A DNA stretch of 64,000 bases from Novosphingobium guangzhouense (GCF_002896965.1 NZ_LYMM01000036.1:1-64000); one strand, 5' to 3'. Positions 16,595 through 26,858 are shown, numbered from the stretch's first letter. Made by a program: numbers and translations. Notes: generated by a model from the letters alone, not told the origin.

Positions 16595-16612
16595 CTGTCA
16601 CGGAACCGTAAG
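16595..16612 (+). promoter_or_regulatory. Possible Pho-box-like direct repeat upstream of TonB receptor/phosphatase
   Basis: CTGTCAC, a 4-bp spacer and CCGTAAG resemble the PhoB direct repeat (CTGTCAT-N4-CTGTCAT). The second half has several mismatches. The location, about 185 bp upstream of a receptor followed by a secreted phosphatase, is the main reason to list it. Confidence 0.25.
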
Positions 16613-16796
16613 CACGCGTGCCTAGGGGCACCCGCGGCGAACGATAATCTTGTTGCAGTGCAATGAATTGCGCAATCCCGATGACGGATTTCGCAGCGCG
16701 TTTGCGCATGCCCGCATGGCAGGCGCGAGAGCTTCGTTCGTCATGATCAAAATTCGGATTTGCAATCGCAAGGTTGCAAATTGGGGGCGCTCTATC

Positions 16797-19772
16797 ATGT
16801 CGATGTTCTCGAATATCTCGAAGTCCAGTCTCTACCTTCGTTCCGCCATGGCGGCAGTTGCCGTATCGAGTGTTTCCATCGCCTGCTCTCCAGCACAGGC
16901 CCAATCGACGGCAGGGGCCCGCGCCGAGGGCCGTGTTTCCGGCACCGTGCTGAACGCTTCGGGCGATTTCCTGCGCGGCGCCGAAGTGCGGGTCGAAGGT
17001 TCGGACATCGTATCGGTCACCGACAACGACGGTCGCTTTACCCTGCAGCGCGTTCCCGCCGGTACGCAGCGACTGAGCATCTCCTACATAGGCTTTGAAA
17101 CCGGCCACCAGTCCGTCGACGTCGGCAGCGCCGGCTCTGCGGACCTGCGGATCGCGCTGCGCCCGCGTGCCACCGATCAGGCAGGAGACATCGTCGTCAG
17201 CGGCAGCCGCCCGATCGCCGAATCCGAAGAAGCCGCGCTGCAGCTCAAGCGCTCCTCCACCTCGCTTGTCGACGTCATCGCAGCGGACAGTGTCGGCCGC
17301 TTCCCCGACCAGAACATCGCCGCTGCCGTCAGCCGCCTGCCGGGCGTCAGCGTCGGCCGCGATCAGGGGCAGGAGCGCTACATCAGCCTTCGCGGCTCTC
17401 CGGCCAGCTGGACGACGATGGCGTTCGACGGCGTGAACGTGATCAGCCCTGCGGGTCGCGAAACGCGGTTCGATACGATCCCCTCGTCGATCGCCAGCCA
17501 GACGGTGATCCGCAAGGCCGTTACCGCCGACATGCCGGGCGAAACCGTGGCGGGCAACATCAACATCGTCACCCGCAGCCCGTTCGACTACCCCGGATTC
17601 AAGGGCGCGCTTGACGGTGGCTATGGCTACAACGATCTGGGCCAGGGCAAGCAGTACAACCTCAGCGGCTTCCTTTCGGACCGCTTTGCCAATGACACCC
17701 TTGGCATCCTGATCGGCGCGTCGCGTTACGAACGGGACATGGTGACGGATAACTTCGAGAACAGCTGGGAAGTCTCGCCCGAGGATCAGGAAGAAGGCGG
17801 CGAAAACCGCATCTGGGCATCCAAGACCCAGAACAAGCTCTATCGCCTGAAGCGCAGCAACACGTCATATTCCGGCCGCCTGGAATGGCGCCCGGACAGC
17901 GCCAACAAAGTGTTCCTGAGCACGATCTACAGCCAGTTCCGCGACGACGAACTGCGCAATGCCTGGGTCTTCGATCTTGATCAGGACGCCAAGAAGACCG
18001 GCAGTAGCACCGTGGGCACCACCACCGGCTACGCCGATATCCGCACCGGCAACACACCAATGCAGGGCACACTTTACGGCGCCGAGATCGAAAGCACGCT
18101 CAATTCCAATTCGTCGCGTCAGAGCATCTTCACCAACACGCTGGCCGGCGAACATGAAATGGACGGCTGGAAGATCAGGTGGCGCGCGAACTACACCCGC
18201 GCAGACGATCGCAGCAAGCCTCCGTTCCAGTCATCGTGGGCAAGCCCCGGCGACTTCACCTCGCGGCCGACACTGGTATATGATTTCACCGACCCGAACC
18301 TTGCCAAAGTCCAGCTTTACGACACCGTGCGCAACGCGGACGGCACGTACAGCGCCGGGGCAGCGCGCCCCTACATCTCACCGACCGAGCTGAACTTCCT
18401 GACGATGACGCGCAACCGGCAGCTGGACCGGACCAACGCCTATACCGGCAAGCTTGATATCGAGCACACGATGGACCTGTTCGGCGCCGAAACGGTGTTC
18501 CAGTTCGGCGGCGAATACGACAAGCGCACCAAGACTTCGCGCCGCACCGTTCTGGAAGTGACGCCCGCCACGCTCGCCGCTGCCGGTCTGAGCAACCCGA
18601 CCCAAGCCGACATCAGCATCGACACCCCCTACAAGGGCAAGCTGCCGCTGGGCTACGGCTTCAAGTACTTCTCCAGCGACAAGGGCGAAGCGCTGTTCGA
18701 CAGCTATCTGGCGGCAGGCGCGGCACAAGTGCAGGAAGGCACCAGCGAAGAGAACAACTACCGTGTCAGCGAAGAAGTCATCGCCGGCTACCTGATGGGC
18801 ACCACCTACTTCGACTGGGGCAACATCGTCTACGGCGCGCGCGTCGAAAAGGTGACCAACGCGGGATCGGCGCTGTCCATGATCGACGATGCCTGGGCGC
18901 CCACGCATGTCTCCAGCAGCTTCACGTCGATCTACCCCAGCGTTCACATCAATTGGGACATCAACCGGGACATGAAGCTGCGCGTATCGGGCAATACCGG
19001 CGCGGCTCGCCCCGATTACGACCAGCTGCGCCCCAACTTCTCCTACGATGACGTGGACCAGGTGGTTTCGGGCGGCAACCCGGATGCGCGGCCCGAACGG
19101 GCCAAGGGCGTCGACGTGTACTTCGAATGGTACATGCCTTCACGCGGGTTCTTCTCGGTGGGCGCATATTACAAGAAGCTGGACGATATCCTGTACGACG
19201 TCGAACTGACCACGTTCGGATCGGACGTGCTCAACTCTGACGGCATCGATCGTTCGGACTACCGTTATTCCACGGTCGCCAACGGCGGCAGCGGGCATAT
19301 CAAGGGCATCGAGTTCGCCTTTTCCCAGCCGCTCGAAGGGCTTGCCCGCTCGGCCGGCCTGCCGGACTGGGCGCAGGGCTTCGGACTTCAGGCGAACCTG
19401 ACGCTCAACGATTCCAAGGCGACCACGCCGGACGGGCGCACTACCGACCTGCCGGGCGCCTCGCCGCTGATCTACAACATTTCGGGCTACTATGAACGCT
19501 ACGGTTTTTCGGCGCGGGTCAGCTACCAGTGGCAGAAGGCATACCTGGATTCGATCGGTTCGGGCGACATCCTGGGTGACGCCTACTGGGCCAACGTTGC
19601 GCGCCTCGACTTCTCGATGCGCTACTCGATCAACGAGAACCTGCAGCTGTACTTGGATGCCAACAACCTGACCAACGAACCGGGTATCCGTTATCAGGGT
19701 AACGTCCAGCACCAGATCGAGCACGAAACCTTCGGTCGCCGCTATCTTGCCGGCGTGCGCCTGAACTTCTGA
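16797..19772 (+). CDS. TonB-dependent receptor with N-terminal carboxypeptidase-regulatory-like domain
   Basis: A 991-residue receptor. The signal peptide ends near SPAQAQ. It is followed by a CarboxypepD_reg-like beta-sandwich (about 42-125; GTVLNASGDFLRGAEVRVEG, VPAGTQRLSISYIGFE), then a plug domain (DIVVSGSRPI; FPDQNIAAAVSRLPGVSVGR; ISLRGSPASWTTMAFDGVNV) and a large barrel ending VRLNF. The extra N-terminal domain is common in receptors for large or complex substrates. The start at 16797 has GGGGG upstream and directly yields a signal peptide; the longer frame from 16650 does not. It is followed after a hairpin by a secreted alkaline phosphatase, suggesting a phosphorylated substrate (inference). 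Confidence 0.92.
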   Translation: MSMFSNISKSSLYLRSAMAAVAVSSVSIACSPAQAQSTAGARAEGRVSGTVLNASGDFLRGAEVRVEGSDIVSVTDNDGRFTLQRVPAGTQRLSISYIGFETGHQSVDVGSAGSADLRIALRPRATDQAGDIVVSGSRPIAESEEAALQLKRSSTSLVDVIAADSVGRFPDQNIAAAVSRLPGVSVGRDQGQERYISLRGSPASWTTMAFDGVNVISPAGRETRFDTIPSSIASQTVIRKAVTADMPGETVAGNINIVTRSPFDYPGFKGALDGGYGYNDLGQGKQYNLSGFLSDRFANDTLGILIGASRYERDMVTDNFENSWEVSPEDQEEGGENRIWASKTQNKLYRLKRSNTSYSGRLEWRPDSANKVFLSTIYSQFRDDELRNAWVFDLDQDAKKTGSSTVGTTTGYADIRTGNTPMQGTLYGAEIESTLNSNSSRQSIFTNTLAGEHEMDGWKIRWRANYTRADDRSKPPFQSSWASPGDFTSRPTLVYDFTDPNLAKVQLYDTVRNADGTYSAGAARPYISPTELNFLTMTRNRQLDRTNAYTGKLDIEHTMDLFGAETVFQFGGEYDKRTKTSRRTVLEVTPATLAAAGLSNPTQADISIDTPYKGKLPLGYGFKYFSSDKGEALFDSYLAAGAAQVQEGTSEENNYRVSEEVIAGYLMGTTYFDWGNIVYGARVEKVTNAGSALSMIDDAWAPTHVSSSFTSIYPSVHINWDINRDMKLRVSGNTGAARPDYDQLRPNFSYDDVDQVVSGGNPDARPERAKGVDVYFEWYMPSRGFFSVGAYYKKLDDILYDVELTTFGSDVLNSDGIDRSDYRYSTVANGGSGHIKGIEFAFSQPLEGLARSAGLPDWAQGFGLQANLTLNDSKATTPDGRTTDLPGASPLIYNISGYYERYGFSARVSYQWQKAYLDSIGSGDILGDAYWANVARLDFSMRYSINENLQLYLDANNLTNEPGIRYQGNVQHQIEHETFGRRYLAGVRLNF

Positions 19773-19781
19773 CCATGAGCA

Positions 19782-19823
19782 CAGGCGGCGGTGCCTCCTT
19801 CATGGGAAAGGCACCGCCGCCTG
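19782..19823 (+). terminator. Strong hairpin between TonB receptor and phosphatase genes
   Basis: A 15-bp perfect stem (CAGGCGGCGGTGCCT at 19782-19796 and its complement at 19809-19823) with a 12-nt loop starts 9 bp after the receptor stop. No T tract follows. It may cut read-through into the phosphatase gene or protect the receptor mRNA. Confidence 0.5.
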
Positions 19824-19887
19824 CGCACCCCGACCGCCGCATTGGCGGTATCGACGACCTCCGCACATCATGAAGGACACCCTGAAA

Positions 19888-21003
19888 ATGCGTAACTCCA
19901 TAAAGGCACTGGCCACAGCGGCGGCTGCGCTCTTGAGCGGAACGGCGGGCATCGTGCAGGCGCAGGAAGCGCGCAACGTGATCATCTTCCTCGGCGACGC
20001 CGGCGGACTGCCCACGCTCAACGCCGGCGGCATTCTGGCCCACGACAAGCCGCAATCTCTGTACATCCACACGATGCCCTACGTGGCCCTTTCCGACACG
20101 TCCTCGGCAAACCGCTGGGTGACGGATTCAGGCGCCGGGATGACCGCGATCATGACCGGCCACAAGACCAACAATGCCATGGTTTCCGCCATTCCTTCCG
20201 GCCCGAACGGCGCCGTGTCCCCGGTCAAGACGCTGCTCGAATATGCAGAGCAGAGGGGCCTTTCCACCGGCGTCATGACCAACATGAAGATCTGGGACGC
20301 AACGCCTGCGGCGACTTACGCGCACGTAGCCGCACGCAAGGACAAGGATTCCATCTTCCAGCAAATGCTCAAGCCCCGCTTCGGCGACGGTGTCGACATC
20401 CTGATCGGCAAGGGGCGCGCCGATGCGGTGACTTCGTTTGCCGCGCGCCAGACGACTGCCGAAAAAGCCTTCGCCACTGCCGGATACCGCTTTGGTGAAG
20501 ACCCCGCCATCGTGCGTGACGCCGCTCGCGTCGCGGTTCTGCGTGACAGCGATTTCGCACCCATTCCTGCGGTTGAAGCAACCATCGCCCAGCTTGCGAA
20601 GAACCCCAAGGGCTACTTCCTGATGGTGGAATGGGACATGCATACCGACGATCCGAAGAAGGGTCTGCGCCATGTCGTCGAGATGGACGACATGATTCGC
20701 CGGGTGCACGAAATCGCCGGCAAGGACACCCTGATCCTGTTCACCGCAGACCACAGTTTCGGCCTGCGCATGGGCGGCGGTGAACGCGGCTCCCCGCTGC
20801 TGCAGCAGTACGATGCCGAAGCCGCCAAGCCCGGCACGACGAACGAATCTAACGGCGTCATCTCGGTTCAGGACGGTCACACCGGCGAGGAAGTGATCGT
20901 GGCCGCATCTGGTCCCGGAGCCGACAAAGTCCACGGCTTCATGCCGAACACCCGCCTGTTCGACATCATGCTTTCCGCTTTCGGCTGGAAGCGCGACCAG
21001 TAA
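19888..21003 (+). CDS. Secreted alkaline phosphatase (PhoA superfamily)
   Basis: A 371-residue exported phosphatase with signal peptide (cleavage near GIVQAQ). The metal-binding and catalytic sites of the alkaline phosphatase superfamily are visible: Asp37 in VIIFLGDAGG, nucleophile Ser81 in WVTDSGAGMTA, the acidic cluster MVEWDMHTDD, the Asp-His pair FTADHSFG and the late metal His in QDGHTGEEV. It should release phosphate from monoesters in the periplasm. I prefer the start at 19888, with AAGGA at 19872; the ATG at 19870 would put six extra residues before the signal peptide. The preceding receptor gene is 115 bp away on the same strand. Confidence 0.88.
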   Translation: MRNSIKALATAAAALLSGTAGIVQAQEARNVIIFLGDAGGLPTLNAGGILAHDKPQSLYIHTMPYVALSDTSSANRWVTDSGAGMTAIMTGHKTNNAMVSAIPSGPNGAVSPVKTLLEYAEQRGLSTGVMTNMKIWDATPAATYAHVAARKDKDSIFQQMLKPRFGDGVDILIGKGRADAVTSFAARQTTAEKAFATAGYRFGEDPAIVRDAARVAVLRDSDFAPIPAVEATIAQLAKNPKGYFLMVEWDMHTDDPKKGLRHVVEMDDMIRRVHEIAGKDTLILFTADHSFGLRMGGGERGSPLLQQYDAEAAKPGTTNESNGVISVQDGHTGEEVIVAASGPGADKVHGFMPNTRLFDIMLSAFGWKRDQ

Positions 21004-21041
21004 GCGCAAAACGGCGAGCGGCCGGGCTGGCGCCGAAAGCG

Positions 21042-21653
21042 CTACCCCGCCGCTCGCGCCTTTCGGGGGCGGGCAGAAGCCACAAGGCGCGCACCCAGCA
21101 GCGTCGCCACGATTGCCGCGTACAGCAACGGACTTCTGATATCGGCTTTCACCAGCAGGAAGTAATGCGCCACACCCATGATCGCGATGACGTAGACCAG
21201 CCGATGCAGCGCCCGCCAGGACCGAGGCTTCATGCGACGGCGCACCGCAGCGGCAGAGGTCACGGCCAGGGGGATCAGCAAGGCGAACGCGGCCATGCCA
21301 ATAGTGATGTAGGGGCGCTTGGCAATGTCGGCGCCGATTTCCGCCCAGTCAAACTCATGCGCGGCCCCGAGATAGACCGTCAGATGCAGGGCGACATAAG
21401 CGAAGGCCCATAACCCGATACGCCGCCGATAACGCATCAGCCACGGTAGGTTCGCGTACTTGGCCAGCAACGTCACCGCCAGCGTCAGGCACAGGAACCT
21501 GAGGCCCCAGAGCCCAAGATCGCGCAGCACGAATTCAACCGGGTTTGCGGTCAGCTGGCTGGTGAAGCCCCAATAGAAGATCAGCAGCAACGGCGCCGCG
21601 CACAGCGCCCACACCGCCGGCGACTCCAGCCTCGCGGCATTTGCGCGTGCCAT
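21042..21653 (-). CDS. msrQ: MsrQ, haem-binding membrane subunit of the methionine-sulfoxide reductase system
   Basis: A 203-residue inner-membrane protein with about six hydrophobic helices and the ferric-reductase-like haem His residues (VALHLTVYLG, LHRLVYVIAIMGVAHYF). MsrQ passes electrons from the respiratory chain to MsrP, which repairs oxidised methionines in periplasmic proteins. Its ATG overlaps the msrP stop by one base (TGATG), so the pair is translationally coupled. Length is usual for the family. A weak hairpin lies in the 38-bp gap to the convergent phosphatase gene. Confidence 0.93.
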   Translation of the reverse strand: MARANAARLESPAVWALCAAPLLLIFYWGFTSQLTANPVEFVLRDLGLWGLRFLCLTLAVTLLAKYANLPWLMRYRRRIGLWAFAYVALHLTVYLGAAHEFDWAEIGADIAKRPYITIGMAAFALLIPLAVTSAAAVRRRMKPRSWRALHRLVYVIAIMGVAHYFLLVKADIRSPLLYAAIVATLLGARLVASARPRKARAAG

Positions 21654-22582
21654 CAGTAGAGCTTGCGCGGATCGAGCCCGCGGTAAAGGTGCGCCACCTG
21701 CTCGCCGTAACCGTTGAAAGGCAGGGTCTTGCGGCGGAAGAATTCACCGATCCGACGCTCCTTGGCCTGCGACCAGCGGGGATGGTCGACCGCCGGGTTC
21801 ACATTGCCGTAGAAGCCATATTCACCCGGCGCCAGCATCTGCCAGCTGGTCTGCGGGCGGCGGTCGGTCAGGCGAATCCGCACGATCGACTTGATGCCCT
21901 TGAACCCGTACTTCCATGGCACCACCAACCGGATCGGAGCGCCGTTCTGATTGGGCAATGTCTGCCCGTAAAGCCCGACAGCCAGCAGAGTAAGCGGGTT
22001 CATCGCTTCGTCCAGCCGCAGTCCTTCGCGATAGGGCCACTGGATCACCGCGCTTCGCTGCCCCGGCATCTGGCGCGGATCGCGCAGCGTCTCGAACGCC
22101 ACGTACTTCGCGCTGCTTTTCGGCCCCACCGATTTGATGAGACTGGCAAGCGGAAAGCCAACCCACGGGATGACCATGGACCATGCCTCTACGCAGCGCA
22201 TGCGATAGATGCGTTCCTCCAGCGGAAAACGCCGGATGAGTTCGTCGATATCGACACTCCCCGGTCGATCGCACAGGCCATCAACCGTTATGGTCCATGG
22301 CCGCGAGCGCATCATTTTCGCATAGGCCGCCGGGTCTTCCTTGCCCGTGCCGAATTCGTAGAAGTTGTTGTAACCAGTCACGTCATCGAGCGGCGTCTTG
22401 TTTTCATCGATCGACATGCGGTTCGGACTGTATTTCAGCGGAGCGGCGGAAGCCGGGCTGGCTCCGCCGCAAGCGGCAAGACCAAGCCCCGCCGCGCCGG
22501 CAATGAACTGCCGGCGGGCGAGGTATAGGCCCTGATCGGTGACGTCGCAGTCCTTGAGATCAGGTGCATTGCGGATCAGCAT
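21653..22582 (-). CDS. msrP: MsrP, molybdopterin-dependent periplasmic methionine-sulfoxide reductase
   Basis: A 309-residue Tat-exported molybdoenzyme of the YedY/sulfite-oxidase fold. The twin-arginine motif [11 protein letters not shown] lies at about 22-32. The molybdenum-ligating Cys130 sits in [15 protein letters not shown], and downstream are [12 protein letters not shown] and the conserved [13 protein letters not shown]. It reduces protein methionine sulfoxide in the periplasm with electrons from MsrQ. The start at 22582 has GAAGGA at good spacing. The unusually long N-terminal stretch before the twin Arg is normal for this family. Confidence 0.95.
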   Translation of the reverse strand: MLIRNAPDLKDCDVTDQGLYLARRQFIAGAAGLGLAACGGASPASAAPLKYSPNRMSIDENKTPLDDVTGYNNFYEFGTGKEDPAAYAKMMRSRPWTITVDGLCDRPGSVDIDELIRRFPLEERIYRMRCVEAWSMVIPWVGFPLASLIKSVGPKSSAKYVAFETLRDPRQMPGQRSAVIQWPYREGLRLDEAMNPLTLLAVGLYGQTLPNQNGAPIRLVVPWKYGFKGIKSIVRIRLTDRRPQTSWQMLAPGEYGFYGNVNPAVDHPRWSQAKERRIGEFFRRKTLPFNGYGEQVAHLYRGLDPRKLY

Positions 22583-22685
22583 GATGATTCCTTCGCTGGA
22601 AGGCAAAAGCCTACGCGCTGCGCATGAATATCACCTGATCACGCCTGCCCCATTCGCCAAGGAAGTTGAGAGAGCCCGGTCCGGG

Positions 22686-23981
22686 TCAGCGAACGATCGC
22701 ACCGCCCTTCATCACGAAATCGACATGCTCAAGCCGCGTCACGTCTTCCAGCGGATTGCCTGCCACGGCAATGAGATCGGCGTAGCGGCCGGGCTGGATC
22801 GATCCCACCTGATCGCTGGCGCCAAGCAGGTCTGCGGCATTGACCGTAGCCGCCCTGATCGCATCGAGCGGGGTCATCCCCGCCTTTACCATCAGCGCGA
22901 ATTCCTTCGCGTTCTGGCCATGCGGGGAAAGCCCCTGATCGGTGCCGAAGGCAATCTTCACGCCGGCCTTATAGGCCCGGTTCAGGTTGCGCATCACGAT
23001 CGGCCCGACTTCAAGCGCCTTGGCCGCGGACGATGGATTGAGCGTTTCGGGATGCGTCTTGGCGATCTGCACGACGGTATCGGCTACCAGCAGCGTCGGC
23101 ACCAGATACGTACCATGCGCCTTCATCGCACGATCGGTTTCCGCATCCCCGAACGAACCATGCTCGATCGAATCCACGCCCATTTCGGAGGCATGAAGGA
23201 TGGCCGCCTTGCCGTGCGCGTGTGCGGCAACCTTGATGCCCAGCCCGTGCGCGGTATCGACGACGGCGCGGATTTCCTCGTCGGTCATGGTCTGATGATT
23301 GGGATCGTCACCGATCGACAGGACGCCGCCGCTGGGCATGATCTTGATCAGGTCAACACCATCGCGCCGCATTCCACGCACGACCCTTGAGGCTTCATCC
23401 GCTCCATCGATCACGCGGCCTTCGGAATGAAAGTCCAGTTCCGGGCTCATCCCGTTCTGCGGATCGCCATGGCCGCCGGTCGGACCGAGGGGGTAGCCTG
23501 CCGCCCAGATGCGCGGCCCCGGCAACTTGCCTGCGGCGATCGCCTTCTTGAGCCCGACGATAACCTTCGTTTCGGCGCCAACGTCGCGGATCGTGGTGAA
23601 GCCCGCATCCAGCGTCGCCTTCGCATAGCCGACCGCGCCGTATGCGTTATCGATCGAGCTTTCCTGCGCCCGCTCCGCTACCGGGTTCTTGCCGCTGTAG
23701 CCCATCGTGATGTGATCATGCGTATCGATCAGGCCCGGCAGCACCGTCTTGCCTGAAAGGTCGACAACCTCTGCGCCGTCACGCGTGACGAAGCCGTCCT
23801 CAACCGCGACGATCCTGTCATCATGGATCACCACCGAAACCTTGGAACGCATCGCACTTCCGGTTCCGTCGAAAAGCTGTCCGGCGTGGATCACGACATC
23901 GCGCGCCATGGCCGTGCCGGATGCGCCGCATAGCATGGCGATCGCCAGCGGCAGGGACTTGGTCAACATCGAAACATTCAT
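22686..23981 (-). CDS. Secreted metal-dependent amidohydrolase (imidazolonepropionase / Xaa-dipeptidase-like)
   Basis: A 431-residue amidohydrolase with signal peptide (ending near GTAMA). Metal-site residues are visible: His88 and His90 in GLIDTHDH, the bridging Lys in DLIKIMPSGG, His in VAAHAHGKAA, His in SIEHGSFGD and the catalytic Asp in IAFGTDQG. The sequence resembles exported prolidase/carboxypeptidase-like members that cleave C-terminal amino acids from dipeptides or amides. It ends 52 bp upstream-of-strand of the TonB receptor gene start-to-stop order, so the receptor and hydrolase may be one transcript. The M14 peptidase across the intergenic region supports a peptide-scavenging role. 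Exact substrate is unknown. Confidence 0.85.
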   Translation of the reverse strand: MNVSMLTKSLPLAIAMLCGASGTAMARDVVIHAGQLFDGTGSAMRSKVSVVIHDDRIVAVEDGFVTRDGAEVVDLSGKTVLPGLIDTHDHITMGYSGKNPVAERAQESSIDNAYGAVGYAKATLDAGFTTIRDVGAETKVIVGLKKAIAAGKLPGPRIWAAGYPLGPTGGHGDPQNGMSPELDFHSEGRVIDGADEASRVVRGMRRDGVDLIKIMPSGGVLSIGDDPNHQTMTDEEIRAVVDTAHGLGIKVAAHAHGKAAILHASEMGVDSIEHGSFGDAETDRAMKAHGTYLVPTLLVADTVVQIAKTHPETLNPSSAAKALEVGPIVMRNLNRAYKAGVKIAFGTDQGLSPHGQNAKEFALMVKAGMTPLDAIRAATVNAADLLGASDQVGSIQPGRYADLIAVAGNPLEDVTRLEHVDFVMKGGAIVR

Positions 23982-24032
23982 TGTATCTATCCGTAAATGC
24001 GAGCCGTAAATGCGGGAAGGGCCGGTACGGCG

Positions 24033-26321
24033 TCAGAAGCTGTGGCGCACGTTGATGCCGATCGTGCGCGGCGTGGCGCTGTTCACCAGCGTACGGCCGA
24101 CGGCGATTGCGCTTGAGCTGGCGCGGGTGATAGCGGTGGCGTTGAACAGATTGGTGGCGAACAGGTAAGCGCCCCAAGCCTTGTCCGGCCCTTCGATGCC
24201 GACGCGGGCATTGACCAGCGCGTAACCGTCCACTTCACGCGCATAGACGTAAGTGTGGCGGAAGTCGGACCAGGAACCGCCGACGTAGCTGCCATCGACG
24301 CGGGCCATCGCCCCCAGCTTTTCGGTCAGCGCCCAGCTGTACTGGATTGAACCGCCGCCCATCCACTTGGGCACATAGGGGATGCGATCGCCATCGAGGC
24401 CCGAAGTGGCGGTCACGCCTGTGTTCTGGTCTTCGGTAAGTCGCGCATCAATGTACGTCAGGTTGCCCTGAATGGCGAGACCGTCGATCGGGAAGAGGCC
24501 CAGTTCGGCCTCGACACCCTCAACGCGCGCCTTGCCCGCATTGCCCAGGTACGAGAACGCACCGTTGGGCGTGCGCAGCGTGATCTGCATGTCGCTCCAG
24601 TCGATACGATAGACGTCGACGTTGAAAGTACCCATGCGGTTGAGGAAGCTGGTCTTGAGGCCGACTTCATAGTTCCACAGGCTGTCCGAGTTGTAAGCGG
24701 TAAGTCCGGCATCAAGACCAAGCACCTGGTTGGCACCGCCCGGACGGAAGCCCTGCGCCGCTTCGGCATAGAGCATGATGTCAGGCGTGATCTTGTACGA
24801 ACCGTTGAAGCGGAACACCCAGCCATTTTCCGAAGAGGCCACCCGCGTGGGCGGCGTCAGCCTTGCGCCGACAAGGATGGAAGGCACGGTCGTCTCGCCG
24901 ACGATGTCCTTTTCATAGTGGAAATACCGTGCACCTGCGGTCAGGTTGAAGCCCTCGAACACATCCAGCGAAACTTCGCCAAACCCGGCCAGCTGGGTCA
25001 GCGTGTCGTCGATCGTGCGGATCGTGGCTATTTCCAGCGGGCGGATGATCTGGCCCGTGGTCGGATCTGCGTTCACCTGCGGGTTCTGCACGAAGATGTT
25101 GCGATCGGAATAGTAGCCGCCGACCGTCCAGTTCAGCGGGCCGTTGCCGTTCGAACTCAGGCGCAGTTCGGCGGTCCAGGCGTCCATCTCCTGCTGCGGA
25201 TAAAGCGCGGAGGTCGACTGGGAATCCACCAGATCGTAGAAGTTTGAAAGTTGCGTGCCACTACAGGGAGAACCGCCGCCCACGAGAGTCTGGCAGCGCG
25301 CTTCAGTCCTTTGCCCGCGAATATACCGGGAAACGTCGCTTACCGACGACAGTTCGCGATGCATGTAGGAGCCGGAGGCGGTCAGCGTGGCAAAATCGAA
25401 CTCATAATTCGACGTGATGCTGTAAAGTTCGACATCGTCGCGCACCGGCTGGCGCGTGTAGGCATCGGACTTGTACTTGCCCGCGTCCTCAACCCACCCG
25501 GCGGTGTCGGTCCGGGTACGGTTGATGAAGGCGGCAACGTCGAAGGTCCAGCGTTCGGACGGCATCATGCGCAGCATGATACGGCCGCCGTAGCTTTTGA
25601 GAACGTTGATGTTGTCGATATCGAGCGCGGTATTGTCGATGAAGCCGTCCTGGCGGCGATAGAAGCCGACCGCGCGCACGCCGACCTTGTCGGTCGCCAG
25701 CGGCACGTTGATCATCGCGCTGCCTTCGTAGTTCCAGCCGCCATGATCGGTGTTGGAAAGACCCGCATCGACCGTGCCCTCGACCTTGTCGAGCACCGGC
25801 TTGTTGTAGATTATGCGCAAGGTGCCGCCCATCGAACCTGCGCCGTAAAGCGTGCCCTGCGGACCGCGCAGAACTTCGACCCGTTCCACGTCGAACAGGC
25901 GCAGTTCCGGCGTGGAGCCACCAGCGTCATTGCTGGCCCCGATCATGCCTGTGACCGGGGTTTCATCATAGTAGGTGCCGATCATCGGCTCGCCTGCGCC
26001 CTGAATGCCACGGATCACGACGCGGCGCTGCGAAGGGCCGCCGTCGACCAGATTGAGGCCCGGCGTAGTTGCCGAAAGGTCACCGATGCTCTGCACGCCG
26101 GACTTCGACAGCGTATCCCCGGTAATCGCCGAGATCGAGATAGGGGTTTCCTGCAGTGTCGTGCTGCGCTTCAGCGCGGTAACGACGATCTCGTTGCCCA
26201 CCGGCTGTTCCGCGGTTTCCTGAGCGGTCGCCGAAAAAGGCGCCACTCCGGCCGTCCCGAACAGCAGCACAGTCGCAAGAGTGCGGCGCCCGCACGCAGG
26301 ACGCAACTTCGATTTCGACAT
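24033..26321 (-). CDS. TonB-dependent receptor (peptide/siderophore-like branch)
   Basis: A 762-residue receptor. Signal peptide to about residue 35 (SATAQ), TonB-box-like NEIVVTALKR, plug (LSATTPGLNLVDG; VVIRGIQGAGEPMIGTY; VEVLRGPQGTLYGAGSMGGTL) and a barrel ending INVRHSF. The plug style is that of the sphingomonad family for diverse organics. Start chosen for GAGGGG upstream and an immediate signal sequence. The gene is upstream of the secreted amidohydrolase on the same strand (51-bp gap) and divergent from the M14 peptidase. Confidence 0.92.
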   Translation of the reverse strand: MSKSKLRPACGRRTLATVLLFGTAGVAPFSATAQETAEQPVGNEIVVTALKRSTTLQETPISISAITGDTLSKSGVQSIGDLSATTPGLNLVDGGPSQRRVVIRGIQGAGEPMIGTYYDETPVTGMIGASNDAGGSTPELRLFDVERVEVLRGPQGTLYGAGSMGGTLRIIYNKPVLDKVEGTVDAGLSNTDHGGWNYEGSAMINVPLATDKVGVRAVGFYRRQDGFIDNTALDIDNINVLKSYGGRIMLRMMPSERWTFDVAAFINRTRTDTAGWVEDAGKYKSDAYTRQPVRDDVELYSITSNYEFDFATLTASGSYMHRELSSVSDVSRYIRGQRTEARCQTLVGGGSPCSGTQLSNFYDLVDSQSTSALYPQQEMDAWTAELRLSSNGNGPLNWTVGGYYSDRNIFVQNPQVNADPTTGQIIRPLEIATIRTIDDTLTQLAGFGEVSLDVFEGFNLTAGARYFHYEKDIVGETTVPSILVGARLTPPTRVASSENGWVFRFNGSYKITPDIMLYAEAAQGFRPGGANQVLGLDAGLTAYNSDSLWNYEVGLKTSFLNRMGTFNVDVYRIDWSDMQITLRTPNGAFSYLGNAGKARVEGVEAELGLFPIDGLAIQGNLTYIDARLTEDQNTGVTATSGLDGDRIPYVPKWMGGGSIQYSWALTEKLGAMARVDGSYVGGSWSDFRHTYVYAREVDGYALVNARVGIEGPDKAWGAYLFATNLFNATAITRASSSAIAVGRTLVNSATPRTIGINVRHSF

Positions 26322-26858
26322 CTGTAACCCCTCATGTTGCCACGCCCGCCATGTTTCGCGGGCGCAATATTCCCCACCATCGCCCCTATCTGCGATGGCC
26401 ACCTGACGAAGCTTCCAATGACCCCGTGTTGCTGGACCGGACGGTCGCTCCCCATGATGCCGCCTCTTTTCCGGTGGCTTGGCCCAATGCTGTCCCCAGG
26501 TCCTTAGGCCAGATCAGCGTGGAATATGAGCGAGGGGAGGTCAACAAAATATTTCGGAACTGCCGCAGCAATTCGCATCCAAATCACATTTTTTAAACGA
26601 TAGATGGAATTTTCTTGCGCGATCGTTCAGTTTTATGACGATCATCGGCAAAACAATGCCCTGAAAACCGATTTTTGCCGCAGGATTGCGCGATGGTTTA
26701 GCCAAGCCTGTGGCAAAAAACAGAAATATTGTTGCATCCAGGCAGCCAAAAGGAAAAGATGCCTGCGGGCAACCATACCAGCTACACCGGAAGGACACCC
26801 TTGCGACGCCTTGGTCGGAGCGGGTTCCAGCCGGTGCAGTCTCGAAACAGGAGGACTG
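26322..26858. promoter_or_regulatory. 537-bp divergent intergenic region between TonB receptor and M14 peptidase
   Basis: There is no gene I can support here. Frames that run through it lack family features and the flanking genes have clear signal-peptide starts. The stretch 26540-26760 is distinctly AT-richer than the surroundings (for example ACATTTTTTAAACGATAG near 26587) and probably holds the promoters and regulator sites for both genes. AGGAGG near 26849 serves the peptidase start. Confidence 0.5.
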
